NCBI RefSeq assembly: GCF_000699445.3
Contig: NC_067196.1
Coordinates: 29,591,116 to 29,655,115 of the forward strand
Source of the DNA: Schistosoma haematobium
Lineage: Eukaryota; Platyhelminthes; Trematoda; Strigeidida; Schistosomatidae
Direction of reading: 5' to 3'
Length of the DNA stretch: 64,000 nt
Shown: piece after piece, positions 25,801-39,700 of the stretch
How the letters are laid out: each line of letters begins with the position of its first letter
Numbering within the stretch: the first letter of the stretch is position 1
Program-made: the position numbers and the translations under genes
Notes under the pieces: generated by a model
The model's input: the letters and a program-made list of their open reading frames with translations, nothing else
Databases searched by the model: none
Told to the model about the DNA's origin: nothing

Positions 25801-27125
25801 GTATTTAAGTAGTCACCATGTATTACCTGAGTAAAAGTTTAATCATTGAATTTTATATCAGACTCGCCATTTTTGCTTGTTTTCTTTGGCTTACTGACTT
25901 CATTTATTGTGTTTCCAGTGTTATTTTAACTCATCTATCCAAAATTCTCTTATTTTTTCAATGAAAAATATCTTATAGTATTATGACAGTGGATTAGTGA
26001 AGATTTTGTACACAACCTGAGACTAGGACTTCATCACAAACTCATATCGACTGGGAATCACATTAGACCTGTATTAGGGAATCACTAAATATCTGTTTTG
26101 TCCTATTGAATCTGTCTTACACGAGATTATGCATTAGCTTTACTGAACAGTTTCAGACTTACATGTAAGTATCACTAAATATTCACTGGCTACCAGTGAT
26201 ACATTAGATGACATCAGTCTGTAGGAATATGATGCTTGATTATGTTGATGGATATTTCTTGTTAAAAAAAAGCACCTACGCTTTCTTGAATAGTTTTCAC
26301 CTATTCTTTAACCCCCCCTCTCTCTCTCTCTGTGGAGATGTAGATTAAAATTTCGAGGCAACCAGATATACCATGCTTTAAATTGTAGGACATTAAAAAC
26401 GAAATCGGTAACAAGGGATTTCCGAAGTGATTACTTAGTTCTTTTGCATTTGTCTTCTTACTAGGTTATCATTCAAAGTTGATTGGGTGGTAAATTTTGA
26501 CTTACGTAACTACTGGTGATGATAAATCTACTCTGAGTGCTAGTCAAGAAACTTCGACATGAAATTCTAAATGGATTGTGAAAGGAGGATTTTGATTACC
26601 AGATTAATGAAACACACATCTTAATGTATATATATATATCTATATTATCAACTACATACCATGTGTTTTTATTATAGTTACCATCATACAATTGTACAAG
26701 TATGTTGAACACAATCTGGACAATAAATATACATCTAAATATGTGTGCTTGGTAATGTATGTATACAATTTATTTTTCCTAATCATTCATTGGTCGATTT
26801 GCGAATCAACTACAAAATAAAATTAATCTGAGTGGGTGATACAAACACAAAAATCTTATTCATCATTATAATTATGATAAATCTTATTCATCATTCAATT
26901 CATTTACACTTGATGTTTACTATTGTACTTGTTTCATGTGTAGTAACAGTGAGACTTGAACAAATTGCTTGTAATTAATTATCAACGTGCTTTTATGCGG
27001 TCACATGAATATCATTTATGAAACTGACCAGTTGTTGTTAAACACATGAAAACTACATTCGGATTTCATTTGTTTTCTGGATAGATAAATAAATAACTTT
27101 TCTAATTACTTCTTAAATTGAACTG
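25801..27125. other. Upstream region of the FGF-like gene
   Basis: Contains a (CT)n tract at 26,319-26,331 and a short TA tract near 26,625. An in-frame stop at 27,114-27,116 limits exon 1 of the next gene on this side. No convincing promoter or 5' UTR exon could be picked out. Confidence 0.45.
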
Positions 27126-28212
27126 ATGCATTTATGCAACTCGAATTCATTACACTTGGATATTATTTGGATTAACGCTGAACTACATACATTTTTGCAT
27201 TCACTTTACTCATCCACATCATCACAATCAATATTGTTGTCGTCTTCTTTGTCATTGCCAACGTCATCATCATTATCGTTTTTACCCTCAACCATATCTA
27301 AAATATTTTTCAAGCTATTTTCCTTACTGAGATCATTAGTACGGTTCAACTATATTTTCGTGACATATTATTTACGATTTTACGTGATATGCATTAAATA
27401 TCTACTAGGACAATGTTTAACCCGATACAGGACTATTATGACAAATAAGGATGTCATTAATTATCGGTATTTCAAAAACAACCATAGAATCCAGTTGTCA
27501 TCAAGACGACATACTCACTTTCATCAACATCCCTCATGGTATAGAGAGATAAAAACTGTTTCTGATCGCCTGAAATCCTCAAAAAATATGAATTATGAAA
27601 CAGCTATTTCTGACACTGCTCATAATGAATGTATAAATACTGATGAGTATGATTCCAGTAAACATTTCCGATGTTATTCATATCGAACAACCAGTTCCGA
27701 AAGTAGTTTTCATCGATTTGAATTTACCATGCAATATTATGCTATATTTGTGTACCTATTATTCACTTTATTCAATGTACAATGTATCAATGGTAAACCT
27801 ACTTCATTGTCTAAAAATGGAACTTTTGCCGAAACCACTTCATCGATTTACTCTTCCGACTTGTCATCATCAACAATATCGCCAAATTCATCTTTATCTC
27901 CACCCTCACTAGTAATATCGTCTAATCACACAATGGAAGCATCAAGTGTGGATGATTTATTGTTACAGTATTTAGATTTATCAACTTTTCAAACATTAAG
28001 TTCTACTCATTCAAGTCGTAAAGTACCAATAACAAATGTGATTATGCGTCCACATAGATCTAGACGTAGCTTATCATTTTATATGTCTAATTTAGATACT
28101 TCACCATTGCTTTTAACTCCGTTCGCACAAAATTATTCAATGAAAGCAAGATTTTTAAGCATCGATAATAATGGAACTATTAAACTAGTTAAATCCTATA
28201 AAGATACATCTG
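27126..28212 (+). CDS. FGF-like secreted ligand, exon 1 (signal peptide, furin site, first trefoil strands)
   Basis: The open frame runs from an ATG at 27,126 to a GGTAAGT donor; the exon ends in phase 1 at 28,212. Met202 (27,729) begins a signal peptide (MQYYAIFVYLLFTLFNVQC), followed by a Ser/Thr-rich propeptide with NGT, NSS and NHT sequons. RSRR at residues 311-314, just before S315, is a proprotein-convertase site. Residues 339-362 (KARFLSIDNNGTIKL) match the first FGF beta-trefoil strands, where family members read R-x-G-x-x-L-x-I-x-x-D-G-x-V. The start is uncertain: 27,729 is best for secretion, but the 201 upstream codons are stop-free and include a hydrophobic stretch (about residues 58-95), so an earlier start (27,126 or 27,438) is possible. 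Reading past the donor meets a stop after 17 codons. Confidence 0.7.
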
Positions 28213-30477
28213 GTAAGTTATTGCAATGTTATCATAATATTACTGAGTTATTAGTAACGACTTGACCCTTAGTTCGATGTATTAATCAGTCTCTCATTTA
28301 TCATTGTTAATTATTTAGTGGACAATTTCAAACTGCTTTTTCAATAAACACTTTTGAAATTATGCATATTGGACTAAACTATAAGGTTTCGTGTTCAATT
28401 TGTGTCAGTCCTCAATGAAACTCAACCATCAAGCGCATAGAATGTTGTCACCTCTAAGTCACAAATTTTGTGTGGGAACTAGTGAGCCTATGCAACTGCT
28501 CAAATCTGTAAGGATGTAAATAGTTGTCTAGTGTTGTTTTAACTATGCTGTATGGTATATATATCTGAGCATTTTCTTAACGTAAATGATGCCCTCCCTG
28601 AGATTTCCTGTAATTGTGTTTTCAACAAAGTATTTCTACATCTTAGACATGCCCAAATATTTTGTGAAATATCGTATGGTTATATAATAAAATATGTTCT
28701 CAGTTCAGTGTTAAGTACTTAATATCCTCATGATGAATTATCAGTTTCATATGTACAATGTTTCCATTGCATATTAGATATATGTACTAGGTAGTGTATT
28801 TTGGACCGGTTGTATATTGTTTTGCATTCATGAACTCTAATATGATTGTGTTTTGTTGTGACAAACGATTGACAAGGTGTAAAATAACTAGTCACTATAA
28901 TGTCTGTTCTTAAAGATTGTTGTCATTTATACTGTGGTGATGGATTGATAGCAGTTATGAAAACACATGAATTAGGAAACAATAAAAAGTCATTGTAATA
29001 TTTTCAGTTAGAAAATAATTAACTTTGTAGATCAAGTAAAGCACCAATGACACTCGCGGACAGATTGTTAACCAATCCACGACTAAACATTAATGCATAT
29101 ACAAATTTGAACAAATGAGTAGTTTCATTTGTTTGAATTATGTATGAATCACAGCAGATTTCTTCCTTCGTCTCATTCATAAGAGTTGTTTTTCAAGTAT
29201 AAGTTGTCGATCACTCTACATGTACTACATGTATATTACCTTTTGTGTGATTTTGTAATAAAATTTGACTACAAGTATCTATGAATGAACCATAAATTAC
29301 AAGACTAAACAGTTAGGGAAAATTAAAATACAAATTTTACCATAGACGTAACAGTATTCCGAGTGAATGAACAGAGTGTTTGTTGCGAAAAGAATTCCCT
29401 AACTAGTTCATAGTTAAATTAATCGATACAACTTACTTTAGTTTTGCTTAAATGTTACGTACATATTTCAAGTCTATTGTTGATACATGTTTATTCAGTA
29501 GAACATATTCGAGTAAAATGACTATGTATTCTTGTACACAACAGTGAATTGCAGTCCAGTTGTTCATACATTTTTAAGTTATGTAACTGGTACTCTGGAG
29601 TATCATGAAGTTTAGTGAGTCATATTTATGAAATACGATTTGTCTTACAAAGAGCACAGTTCCAAGCTCATATTGGGTGCTAACTTATTAGAACATCTAT
29701 CAAGTGAAGTTAGACAGTAAACCATTGAAGACAGTTTCATTCTAGTTATGAACTCTTCGACTGTGTGTTTCCATAAACCCATGTGAAGTTGAACACATAA
29801 CATTTACAACCCCACCACTAAATCTGCATTCGAATTGAAGTATAATGCCACTGAATAGTAGTCAGTAGGTGTTTAAATAGTGTGTACTCAGTTGTTTAAC
29901 TAACGTTTCATTGAGAGGAAACAGAATTTGATTACGAACGTGTTCATATTGGCGTTTTAGCACAAACCATCTCGTCATTCTTATTTAAATTTTATCACTA
30001 ATGGTGGAAACAAATCATTGACATGTCAGGACACACACACAAACATAAAATCGTCAAAGCAACGAACAGATGACCTATTTTACTACAAGAGATTCATAAA
30101 ATAAATCTACATCTCAAGTCTTGTAGTGATAAAGAGAAATTCAAGGTCGTTGCATTTTCATGTGAATACAGAGACGAAAACGAGGTCAAATTAATTAACC
30201 GGCATTTCATTGCTCTAGTCTGCTAACTCAGAATCATTTGTCTCTGTAGTAAGGTAGTCACATTTAAACCCTATGAATGTTTACGATAGCCGCTTTTAAC
30301 AATTTACACTTGTCCAATTTTCACATATTTTGATGAACATTAATCAGGGATTTCGAATCGAACTACATTTCTGAGGTCGTCACCAAAGTATGGATTACAC
30401 ATGCTGAATACTTTGTGTTTATTGCATTACGTATATGTCTTAATTGACCGTTGATGTAGTAGTAATGTTCATTTCTA
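28213..30477. other. Start of intron 1 of the FGF-like gene, nothing recognised
   Basis: The intron opens with GTAAGT at 28,213 and runs to 56,141 (27.9 kb). This first part is AT-rich, without repeats or exons that I can identify. Confidence 0.55.
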
Positions 30478-30970
30478 CTGAAATTATATTTATTTATTTG
30501 AATACATAAATATTGGTACGAAGGGGTACCGAATACATATGCGCCACACAAGTCACTTGATTTGTGTGTGGGCTGTGATACTTCCCGGGTGCCCAAACCG
30601 AAGCAGGTGGTTTTCTTAGGGAGCCATACCTGAAGCCTTCGACCTAAAGGTCTAATCCACAAAGTAGTGGCACAACGTTAGGAGATGCAGTCCCATGGTA
30701 ATCGGTGACCAACAATTGGTTCATACACCATTTGTTCCATCAGGATACTGGAGCCCATGTGCACCATTGGTTTGTAATCAAGGTTTTCCAACTCCCCTAG
30801 ATGGACTCTCCATATCCACCAGCCTGGTTAAAGAACCGGACATTCGCTTTTCGTCCTCTTAATTTCGTAAACATCCACATGGCGAGAAAGTAGTACGTAG
30901 CGCTTCCCTGGCAGTGACTGTATACACGTGGCCACCCTCGGACGTACCAGATCATCTTTCGAATATGAGT
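30478..30970 (-). mobile_element. Dispersed retroelement tail, family R1, copy B
   Basis: The longest R1 copy, in reverse orientation. Its 3' tail (tttatttatttg on the plus strand) is at the left and the homology to copy A runs to about 30,765. Beyond that it continues to about 30,970 with equally GC-rich sequence (for example ggtacgtccgagggtggcca on the minus strand) that copy A lacks only because the window starts there. No complete ORF. The 99-codon minus frame at 30,363-30,662 lies inside it and is not a gene. It sits in intron 1 of the FGF-like gene. Confidence 0.75.
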
Positions 30971-32084
30971 TGGACTAATTAGTTACAACCTGAGTGCTAA
31001 TTTCCTAATATTGGAAGGTTTGAAGGGAGTTAGCAGGAAATCCTAGATCTAGGATTTGTATCGACCAAACGTATCTGGAATATTGAGGGAACCAGTGGAT
31101 TTCATCATCATCTTTATTAACACACATCATAGTCAGAGACACAACCACGATCGACTCTTCCTTAGGACTAGGATGATTACACTGATGATCACCAAACGGT
31201 AACTAATATTATGTTCACATAACTCGTCTCCAGATCACCATGTTCACTACAACTAATCATGTGGAAACAAATACAGTCCATCTGCATGTTGAACCACTCA
31301 GATTAGGGGTTACATCTCAACTTGATCGACAAAATCCATAAAGCACTAATAAACCAGACAAAAATGATATTGGTTACTACTCACTGACAATAGTCACATG
31401 AGTCTGAACATTGAACAATCAAAAAAAGGTACTTTTCATCAATCCACCCTGGTTCTAAATCTTTTTTGATCACATTTCAATCGACTGGTTTGACCTTTCT
31501 GTTATTTTTCGCATTAGCAAAATTGAGTGTGTGTAACAAGATTGTTCAAAAGTCAGTAGTAGACCGAGTAAATGGTCACATGCTTCCTATACTAAACATT
31601 TTGTTTCACAGGTAGATGTGTGAGAAGAGTGTGATCATTTGAATGACTGTCAATATGAGATATGGTTGGAGTCATTTGGGAATGAATTCATTGGATTAGT
31701 GATTCTTTCTGTTCATGCATGACTAACTTGGTTAAAATGTGTGTTTGTGTGTTGTAATATGATTCTCATTTAGTGTCACCTCGGTCTAATCTGCTTTACC
31801 TTTAGTTTCCAACCCAATTAATACTTTTAAATAGTCGACAACTAAGACGAAAACGCGTTTCAGTGTTTTCGATAGATCATTGATTTGATTTTAATCTGTG
31901 ATAGTAAACTACTAATCTTAACTGTGTAATTATCCATCAAAATTCCTCAGCTAACACTTGTGTATTTTCATAAAAGTATGTACATTTACTTGCATCGAGT
32001 TGTCACTGTGGTGATCAATGTCACGTTTGTTTAGTCCTTTCGTGCTGACTTGACATAGCGTGCACCACGTTTTGATGTAAGGTG
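30971..32084. other. Intron sequence, possible degraded repeat
   Basis: The stretch 31,000-31,400 is less AT-rich than average and contains atgatattggttactactca, which loosely recalls sequence beside the family D repeats. No coding content. Confidence 0.35.
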
Positions 32085-32195
32085 GTTGGAGTTAATCGAC
32101 AGAAAGACATGAATCAGGTTTCTATTGTGTTGGCACTCATCAGAGGAGTGTGCTCATAATCTTGAGGAACTGATGCTCTCTTACATCGAAATGTC
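32085..32195 (+). repeat. Dispersed repeat family D, copy 3
   Basis: Shares the core ttggcactcatcag then gtgtgctcataatcttgagg with copies 1 and 2, with several substitutions. Confidence 0.5.
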
Positions 32196-34374
32196 TTCGA
32201 CACGATGTCGACTTACTTGAACTAATGACTACCTTGCAATCTGGTCGATAGAACCCGGTCAGCATTATGGACTAAGCAAACATCACACTGGTTACTACTT
32301 CACGATGAATAAGTGCAAATTTCTCAGTTCTACAGGAGACCAGTAGCTTCTAACAATTCAGTGGTTGGGTCTCGGATTATGAGGTTGGGTGGGTCAGTTT
32401 CGAATTTCACAGGTAGCATTAGCCATCTCAAGATTGTGGATGCATCTTGGTGAAGAACACCGACAAACAGAAATCTCAGGTCCAAGACTTTCTGACAACT
32501 ATCTCCAACCACTTTACACACGTGTTTGTACTCCAACAATATGTTCCGTAGGAATTTATTCCCAACTTCGTAACACAAAACTAGTTTGGTTAATTTCAAA
32601 TGGTCCTCAGATGTTTACTCATAAATTACACAAACATTTACTGTAATAATGCAGCAAATAGTGTGATGTTATGGAATTTCATTCTCGATAAAATATAAGT
32701 ATCTCATTTGATTAGTTGCTTGGTGGTGTGGTAAAGAAATATTTGAAACAAACTTCACTAATCTACATAATGGGTAAAATAATGTATTTAATGTATAAGT
32801 AATTGCCATAGAAGCGTTCCTATGATAGCTGGATGAGTTGACTTCTCCATTTGGATATGAGGAAATGTATGTCTGAACATTTTTTGTAAGAGTGCAAAAT
32901 TTATTGTCAATATCCCTATTAATGAATTGGTTGCATCCCTAGAGAAATATCTGTTTCTCTTACGAACATCCAGTGTCTATCGTAGTTCTATATTTAGCGG
33001 GGACAAACACTGTGGTAACTTCAGGTAGACAGTAATAGAGAGGAAGAATTTGAAGATGATCAAAATTTAATCTACAAAGCACTTGTAACGTTATTTCTAT
33101 TTTATATTCAGATGATGTTCCGACCTAAATAGCAGGAAAAAGTTGGACTTTAGGAGCAGCAATAATGGACGTTATCAAGTTGTGGTTATTCTGTTGTTAC
33201 TCACCAACAGTTTAGATTGCACATCAGTATTGAGTAAGACAGTAAGCTTAGAATAACCAATACTCATGTAGTCGAAACTCAACATACATTAATGGGATAC
33301 ATAGGAAGGCTATCATAACTAGGTGATTGTCACTGTAAGAATCAGTGAAAGGACTGTAAAAATTTCAGACTTCCATTCTTGGGCGTCATTTTTGGGCAGT
33401 GCAGTTTAAATGCTGTTTACATCCGGTAGGTCGATAACTCGTGTTGTTTTCGTGCTGGTTCAGACTTGTGATATAACTTGTTTGTTAAGCGCTCATTTCT
33501 ATGTCCTACTGTAAACCACACTTTTTATATGACAAGCAGATGGTGATGTTAGTTGTCTATTCAAACCGGAATAAATAGGGAAATGTTTGAAGCTGTAATC
33601 TGAGGAGATAGTAAGGGACATCATTTAAACTGACCAGTCTGTTTCACCGTTATTTGACTGGATCTAGATAATCGATATTACTGTTGCATTTTGATGGAAA
33701 ACTAGTTTGAATATATTTTACTAAATGTGTCAGTAATGCGTTGATCACTTCCTCTCTAAAAATAAGGAGTTGTGAAAATGCATATCTAAAGTATTTTTCG
33801 TGTCAATCAATTCTTTCACATTTCTCGAATTTCTTATTAGCTGAAACTATTACCTATCACGCCTAAACAAAGTTCGGAATGAATATTAGTGAATTCTGAG
33901 GCTAAAAACAAGGTTTGAAATTGTGTAGCAATCATTCTTGTTATATATACCATCGGTCATTGTATACTGGAGGCTCTTATTGCGACTAATACCAGGTATT
34001 TACAACCGATAATATATCATTTATTCAACTAGGCCTTAGATAGTCTCGTTACCATTGATTCAATGAGGTCCCATCATTCAACTGCTAGTGCGAAGTTCGG
34101 TTGGTCGCTTAAGGTTTCACTTGTATAGTAGTCGATGAATATACTCGGTGAAACTAGCTTGTCTATTGAGAGTTTTTGACTAAATTAGCAAATTGTTGAA
34201 TCAGCCCACCAAACACACCTGATTTACAAATCTACACCATCGAGCTTATATTACAACTTCAATCACCATCGTTATATTGCATTGAAATACAAAGGCACTT
34301 AACCTGAACACACTATTTTTAATATTCCTTATTCAGACTATTTTATGCCTTTGAGTTTTATTCGTCAAAAAAAT
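32196..34374. other. Intron sequence, nothing recognised
   Basis: Two opposing frames of 89 and 85 codons at 32,330-32,599 (-) and 32,389-32,646 (+) overlap each other. Neither has a motif or splice context. Confidence 0.45.
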
Positions 34375-34540
34375 GATCGAAATTGAGAAGTAAGTAGGTT
34401 AGTGGTTAGAATATTCAATTTTCAATCTCTCAGTAGCAAGTTCACATCAAATTGAAAATAAAAGAATCATGAGTGGACAGGTTTGGCTCGTTATAATCTC
34501 CGACTTTTCAGATGAATTCAAGGTCTAGGCAGTGTGGCTT
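34375..34540 (+). mobile_element. Possible tRNA-headed SINE-like copy (S4)
   Basis: An A-box-like taggttagtggttagaata near 34,394 and a B-box-like gtagcaagttcacatcaaat about 40 nt later suggest a decayed tRNA-derived head. No hammerhead region could be followed, so this is the weakest copy. Confidence 0.3.
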
Positions 34541-35389
34541 TTTATAGACGAGTGTTCAATCTCCTATTTACTTGAGAAATCACATTAGTAACAAGGCTTA
34601 AACAGTTGTTTAGTTATTTTTGGTTTTCTGTGATTCCTCTGTTAAAATGATATCATGATGAAAGCTACATTTAGATCAGGAATTTTCATTTTCAAAGGCA
34701 AACTATTTCATTAATGTAAGAACACACAGATTTCATCAAGTGGAAATCTCTCGTTCACTCCTTAACTGTACCGGCCATTAATTGTCACGAAAACATTATA
34801 TTATTTTATCTGACATTAAACGTTCTTCTGGTAGTAAGTAGAACTAATTGATATGCTTAACTTGTTCAAACAACTGCCATCACAGTTCCCCATGAGGATC
34901 TATGAATTATGAATTTTGGAATATTATACGGTGATTTTATTTCTCGCAGTTATCAGGTGATATCAAAGTTATTCAGTCCGTTCGTTTCGGTTGTGTCTCG
35001 GTTGATATTAGACCGTTCACTGGCCCTAAACAAACAAATATTGTTACCGTAGTCTGAATATAACGTCTGTTATTTGTTCAATATTATGAATAGCATATAT
35101 TCATTCTTTTACAACTAGACACCAAACCATGAGAAACTAATAGTTAAGAAGTAAAATGTGGAAATAATACACCCATGTGTGAGTAGACCTTGCTAGGTGA
35201 AGAAAAATTGCATTATATTACGACTGTATAAATTTTAAAGATACGTTGATATGGACATTAATTTTTCAGAACTTCGCCATAGATCTATAGCAGTTCTTTC
35301 CTCAACGCATTGCTGAATTTGAAGTAATTAATACTTGAGTAGTTTACTATCGTAGACTTTCTCATGATTCATCCATAAGAGAAGCAGTC

Positions 35390-35745
35390 GTATTTGTTCG
35401 GGATTATTTCTACCTTGAAACATATAGATAGTTGGATCCATACAGTCAATAGCTATAGCTTCTTTCTCAATGAACGTAAGTCTGATACTGTTCTATGGCT
35501 AATTCGTGTGAAATCGTTTAATGATTACAGACAGTTGGCAGACAGCGTCTAAGTTTGTCATGGTCTGGATTCTCCAGGATGGTATATCTGTAATAATAAG
35601 TACAGTGATATTCCTCTTGAAATGCAAGCACTTGCTGTTCATTGTTATAACTGATGGCATCAAAACCAAGAATTATGGCACCAGATGAAAAAGCTTGTGC
35701 TTCAGCTGAAAAAGTCTGATTATTATTTTTGATTATATCAAAAGA
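35390..35745 (+). pseudogene. Unrecognised decayed coding sequence
   Basis: With two or three stops and frame changes, this stretch reads as protein-like segments: KHIDSWIHTVNSYSFF, DTVLWLIRVKSFNDYRQLA, YSDIPLEMQALAVHCYN, and WHQNQELWHQMKKLVLQLK. Such runs are unusual in the surrounding stop-rich intron. I do not recognise the family. It could be a transposon ORF or a processed gene copy. It lies in intron 1 of the FGF-like gene, in the same orientation. Confidence 0.35.
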
Positions 35746-36671
35746 CTTATTTCTCTTACTCAGTAAGCATAAAATGATGAATTGATAACTGGATGACCGT
35801 TTACTTGTTAGAGACGAAGATCACCAGTGATCTGGTCAGTTCTGAGCGATTTTCGATGAATTCGATAAAATGTGCACAGACCATTAACTCTTCAAATTAA
35901 CCTGGTTTAATTGTCCAGAATGTTTGATGTACTTGACAGGTATTGATTTACTCTGGTCATTATCAAGTGTTATTTATCCATAATATGGAGAGAGTATAAA
36001 GAGATTACTAGGTAAACTAATTTTCGCTTTAACAACTGAGATGCATAAGTGCATAAGTGTCGACCTGATTTGGATAAACTATTTGGATGTATGTGGCTAA
36101 CGTCATTTCAAACAGATTACAAGTATAATTGAAACACTCTTAGAATGTAGAAGAATTTTTCACACTTACTCATCCATTCCTACCCACAATAAACACTTGA
36201 CGGTTGAGTTAAAAGTCGAGGTTTCTGCCTAATCCCCACTTTTATGTATTAACAAATGAACAACCACACTGAATTATCATCGTCATATAATTTCGCTAGT
36301 TTGTATTTTCATCTCATTCCTCAATTGAATGATTTGTCCCAATAACTACATGAGACTTGAACAATAAAAAAAGCCCGATTAACCTTCGTTAGTTTATCTT
36401 TCTCTTGATGTGTTATTCTCTTCCGTTATTTTTCGCTTTCCTCCACCACAATAGATCAAATTATCAGGGAATATAAATCAAAACTAACAGTTGGATTTGA
36501 CATTTAATATAAGCAAATCCAATAGTCTACAATGTTTAACTAATCAAATAAGAAACTCTATTTTACCACTTAATTATAATCACAACTTATTAAAATAATA
36601 TTTACCTAGGTAAATCATTTTTACATATACGTGTTGGCTACGTCATACAAACAACAACTTATATGTTAAAC

Positions 36672-36675
<4 letters not shown>

Positions 36676-36727
<52 letters not shown>
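36676..36727. repeat. (AT)26 microsatellite
   Basis: Perfect alternating AT tract of 52 nt, able to form cruciform or slipped structures. It produces a false poly-Ile-Tyr frame. Confidence 0.95.
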
Positions 36728-36732
<5 letters not shown>

Positions 36733-39700
36733 ACTGATTGTCACTATCTCAACCAAACAAATAGAGCCTTCGGGACAATTAATATTGAAATTCGAATGCA
36801 TGTGAATAGTAAACGATAATCTATAGTTTGCATCTATGGAAGTCATTGTATCGGGGGATTGTATATTCATAATCACTCGCATGGCAACTACGAGATACGT
36901 TATTTTAATCAAATCTTGATATATTAGGAATTCAGTTTTATTTTAACATAATTCACAGTGATTGAATGAAAATCGACTGGTTAGATCATCGTTTGACTGG
37001 TCAGTAGTGTTACATGTATAATAGGTTAGAAACCATGTGTGTTGGAGTTAGTCGGGGCCGTTTGGTCAGGTATTCTTCCATTTACTGTAAGGAAATAAAA
37101 GAAACTACTGTTTTCAATACGAAACTGTGTAGGAATATGCACAACCTCCTCAAGCGGATGTGTTTATTCCTACTTACATATAGTCTATAGGATGTGAGCT
37201 TTCACGAGGTACTTGGGTTTGTGGCTTACCTTAGCTAATAAAATAGTCTTTTTAAATATAATCTGAGAGGTACTCCACTGCAATGTATCAACCAACATTT
37301 GTCTGAACCAGGATAATAAGGCCTTTAACCAAACCACATGGATCGCAAGTTAAACACAACTTTGCACCTCACGATTACTCATATTATTCTCATGTGTCAC
37401 TGACCAATTTGAAACTCTATTCGTTTGACTATAGTTTACAAGAGTCATAGAATGTCAATAATTCGTTGCTCAGTGAATATTCAATCAAACAATCACTTTC
37501 AAACAAGAGACATGATAAGTTTTGCTTATCGTCACATTAGTTGTCAGAACAGTTCTCAATCAAATCTGAATTCATTTCTCGCAGTTTAACTTGAGGTGAT
37601 GTGATCACATTGGGGAGACTTGTTTGCAATGAAATATAAAAGGTTTACACCCTCCTTCTTCTCACCTTCTCAAGATCAGTCGTCATCAACAGTATAGTCC
37701 TGTAACGAACCTGCAGTATACGATATTGGTATCGGTATTACATAATGACAGAGAAAATATTCGTGTATTGATTTCATTAACAACTTGTTGATCGGATATA
37801 TCGTTTTCAGTAAATATGAAACTATTCAGTTGAAATGAAACCAACGTTCACATTAAAAAGTTTCCAATATTTTGCAATAAAGGTCAAATCCATTCTCCAC
37901 AAGAAATTAGAATCTAGACTATGCAAAATCAACCAGTTTAATGGTGACTGCAACATGGGAAGAAAGTAAATAGAAACAAAAATAGTAAACATTATTGATT
38001 TGGCTAATAAAACCAACATAAAAATGCTTACATCTTAGTGGTTATTTTTAGAATATTTCTTACATGCATTGATCATGGAATGATGTATACTTTCGGCTTT
38101 GGTCAAAATATAAACAGATTTTTTGAGTATGGAAATACCACTTACTGGAATCAGGTCCTACGCGGTTCCATTGTAGAACAATATGACTGTCAGTAATATT
38201 TGCCTTCCAACAAGCAACAATCCTATATTTACATGGTATGTGGTAATTCTATGCATGAATCTCCATCATACTAACTAGGGACGAGCTGACTGATCAAACG
38301 CCAGTCATTATAGCGTATGTCGAACTGATTCCGAAATCCGACTGATCATCAGTTGCGGCTTTACATTTCTGGTATAAAATCAAAAATCTGTCCTAGCTTT
38401 ATTAGCTTGGAACAGTTGTAATGTCAGTTATTTTCATTTTAGCTTAGTGTTAATTAATTCATGAATCTTAGGGATTTGTTAGTTGTCATCAGCACATAAT
38501 GAGTACAATGTCAAAGTAAAACAGAAATCTTATTTCAACTTACTTCAAATGACATTAGTAGTTAATTTGGTAATAGATGTGTCATATTTGAAACGAAAGT
38601 CACAACAAATGGTGAATGGTTTGTTAAAGACTATCTCATAATGACAGGAAGCGACTAAAATAAGTGTCAGCATTCTGGTCTGTTGGTTGATGCAGTTTAT
38701 CCAGTTTCGATTCAGTATCATGCGCTACATGGTCTAAATAATCTCACTGGTCCAGTCAAAATATAATATCCAACCCGCTGAACAGGAGGGGAACACTCAT
38801 ACTTATTCCACTCTCGTATTGATCAGTGTTATCTGTTTCCAATTATGTTATCCATTCACTCGACCACATGAACATACGGTATTATAAATAATGTACACAA
38901 ATAACATAGAATACACACAATCACACTAAAAATGTAGACGGTAGTTATAAATTGTAACTTGACTGAAGTAGGAAATGTTAACGATTAGATCCTGAATTAG
39001 TGGTTTCGATAACAGGTAGGGTGATGAGTGCACATTGTTAAGGAGTGACAAACGATTACAAGACAGTTGTTTATTGTTTCCTCAACAACTAAAAATGAAA
39101 TGTTCTATCGTCGCTTCAGCCAAATGTTATTTTTTGTAAACCCGATAATTTTTAGACAACTATAATGTTTTACAATTATTTCTGTATTAGGAAATATAAG
39201 TTACAACATTTATCCTGACAGAACCTATAATGAATGAGTTCACCCTTATTCATTTCTTCATTCATGCATTAATCATTTTTGAGACAAGAAAGTAATTCGA
39301 TAGTGTTTAGTTATTTGTAAATTACAATCTATTTCTTAAAGTGCATACAATTACAAAGGTGAGAGGGAGAGTGTGTGGGCAAAATGTCACAGACATTTGT
39401 GTATACATTTCATAAAATAATCATACCGGATATCATATAATTTAATGACTTTTTTATCATTGAACCCGAAAATTTCTTTCATTACCATTTAATTAGTTGA
39501 TTTTGCATGACTAGGCATTGTTATTTAACTTGTAATTTTTTATTGTGCTAGTTCTCTATCTAGTTGATTAGTTAATTAAAATTAATCAAAATGTTTTAAT
39601 TTATTTGTATCATACTTTGTGTACTGCATGTCTGATATTAACGATTGTACAATGAAGAAATAGATTCTGTGGGTTTTTCTCCCATGTTGTCTACTCAGCC

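Noticed and set aside
27126..28265. Intronless 379-residue protein
   Set aside because: The last 17 codons lie beyond a perfect GTAAGT donor, and the trefoil would be cut after its second strand; exons 2 and 3 supply the rest in phase.
36643..36912. Poly-Ile-Tyr protein on the minus strand
   Set aside because: Created by the (AT)26 tract.
37600..37740. LTR promoter suggested by tataaaagg and the following GC-richer block
   Set aside because: No matching second repeat, primer-binding site or polymerase ORF in the window.
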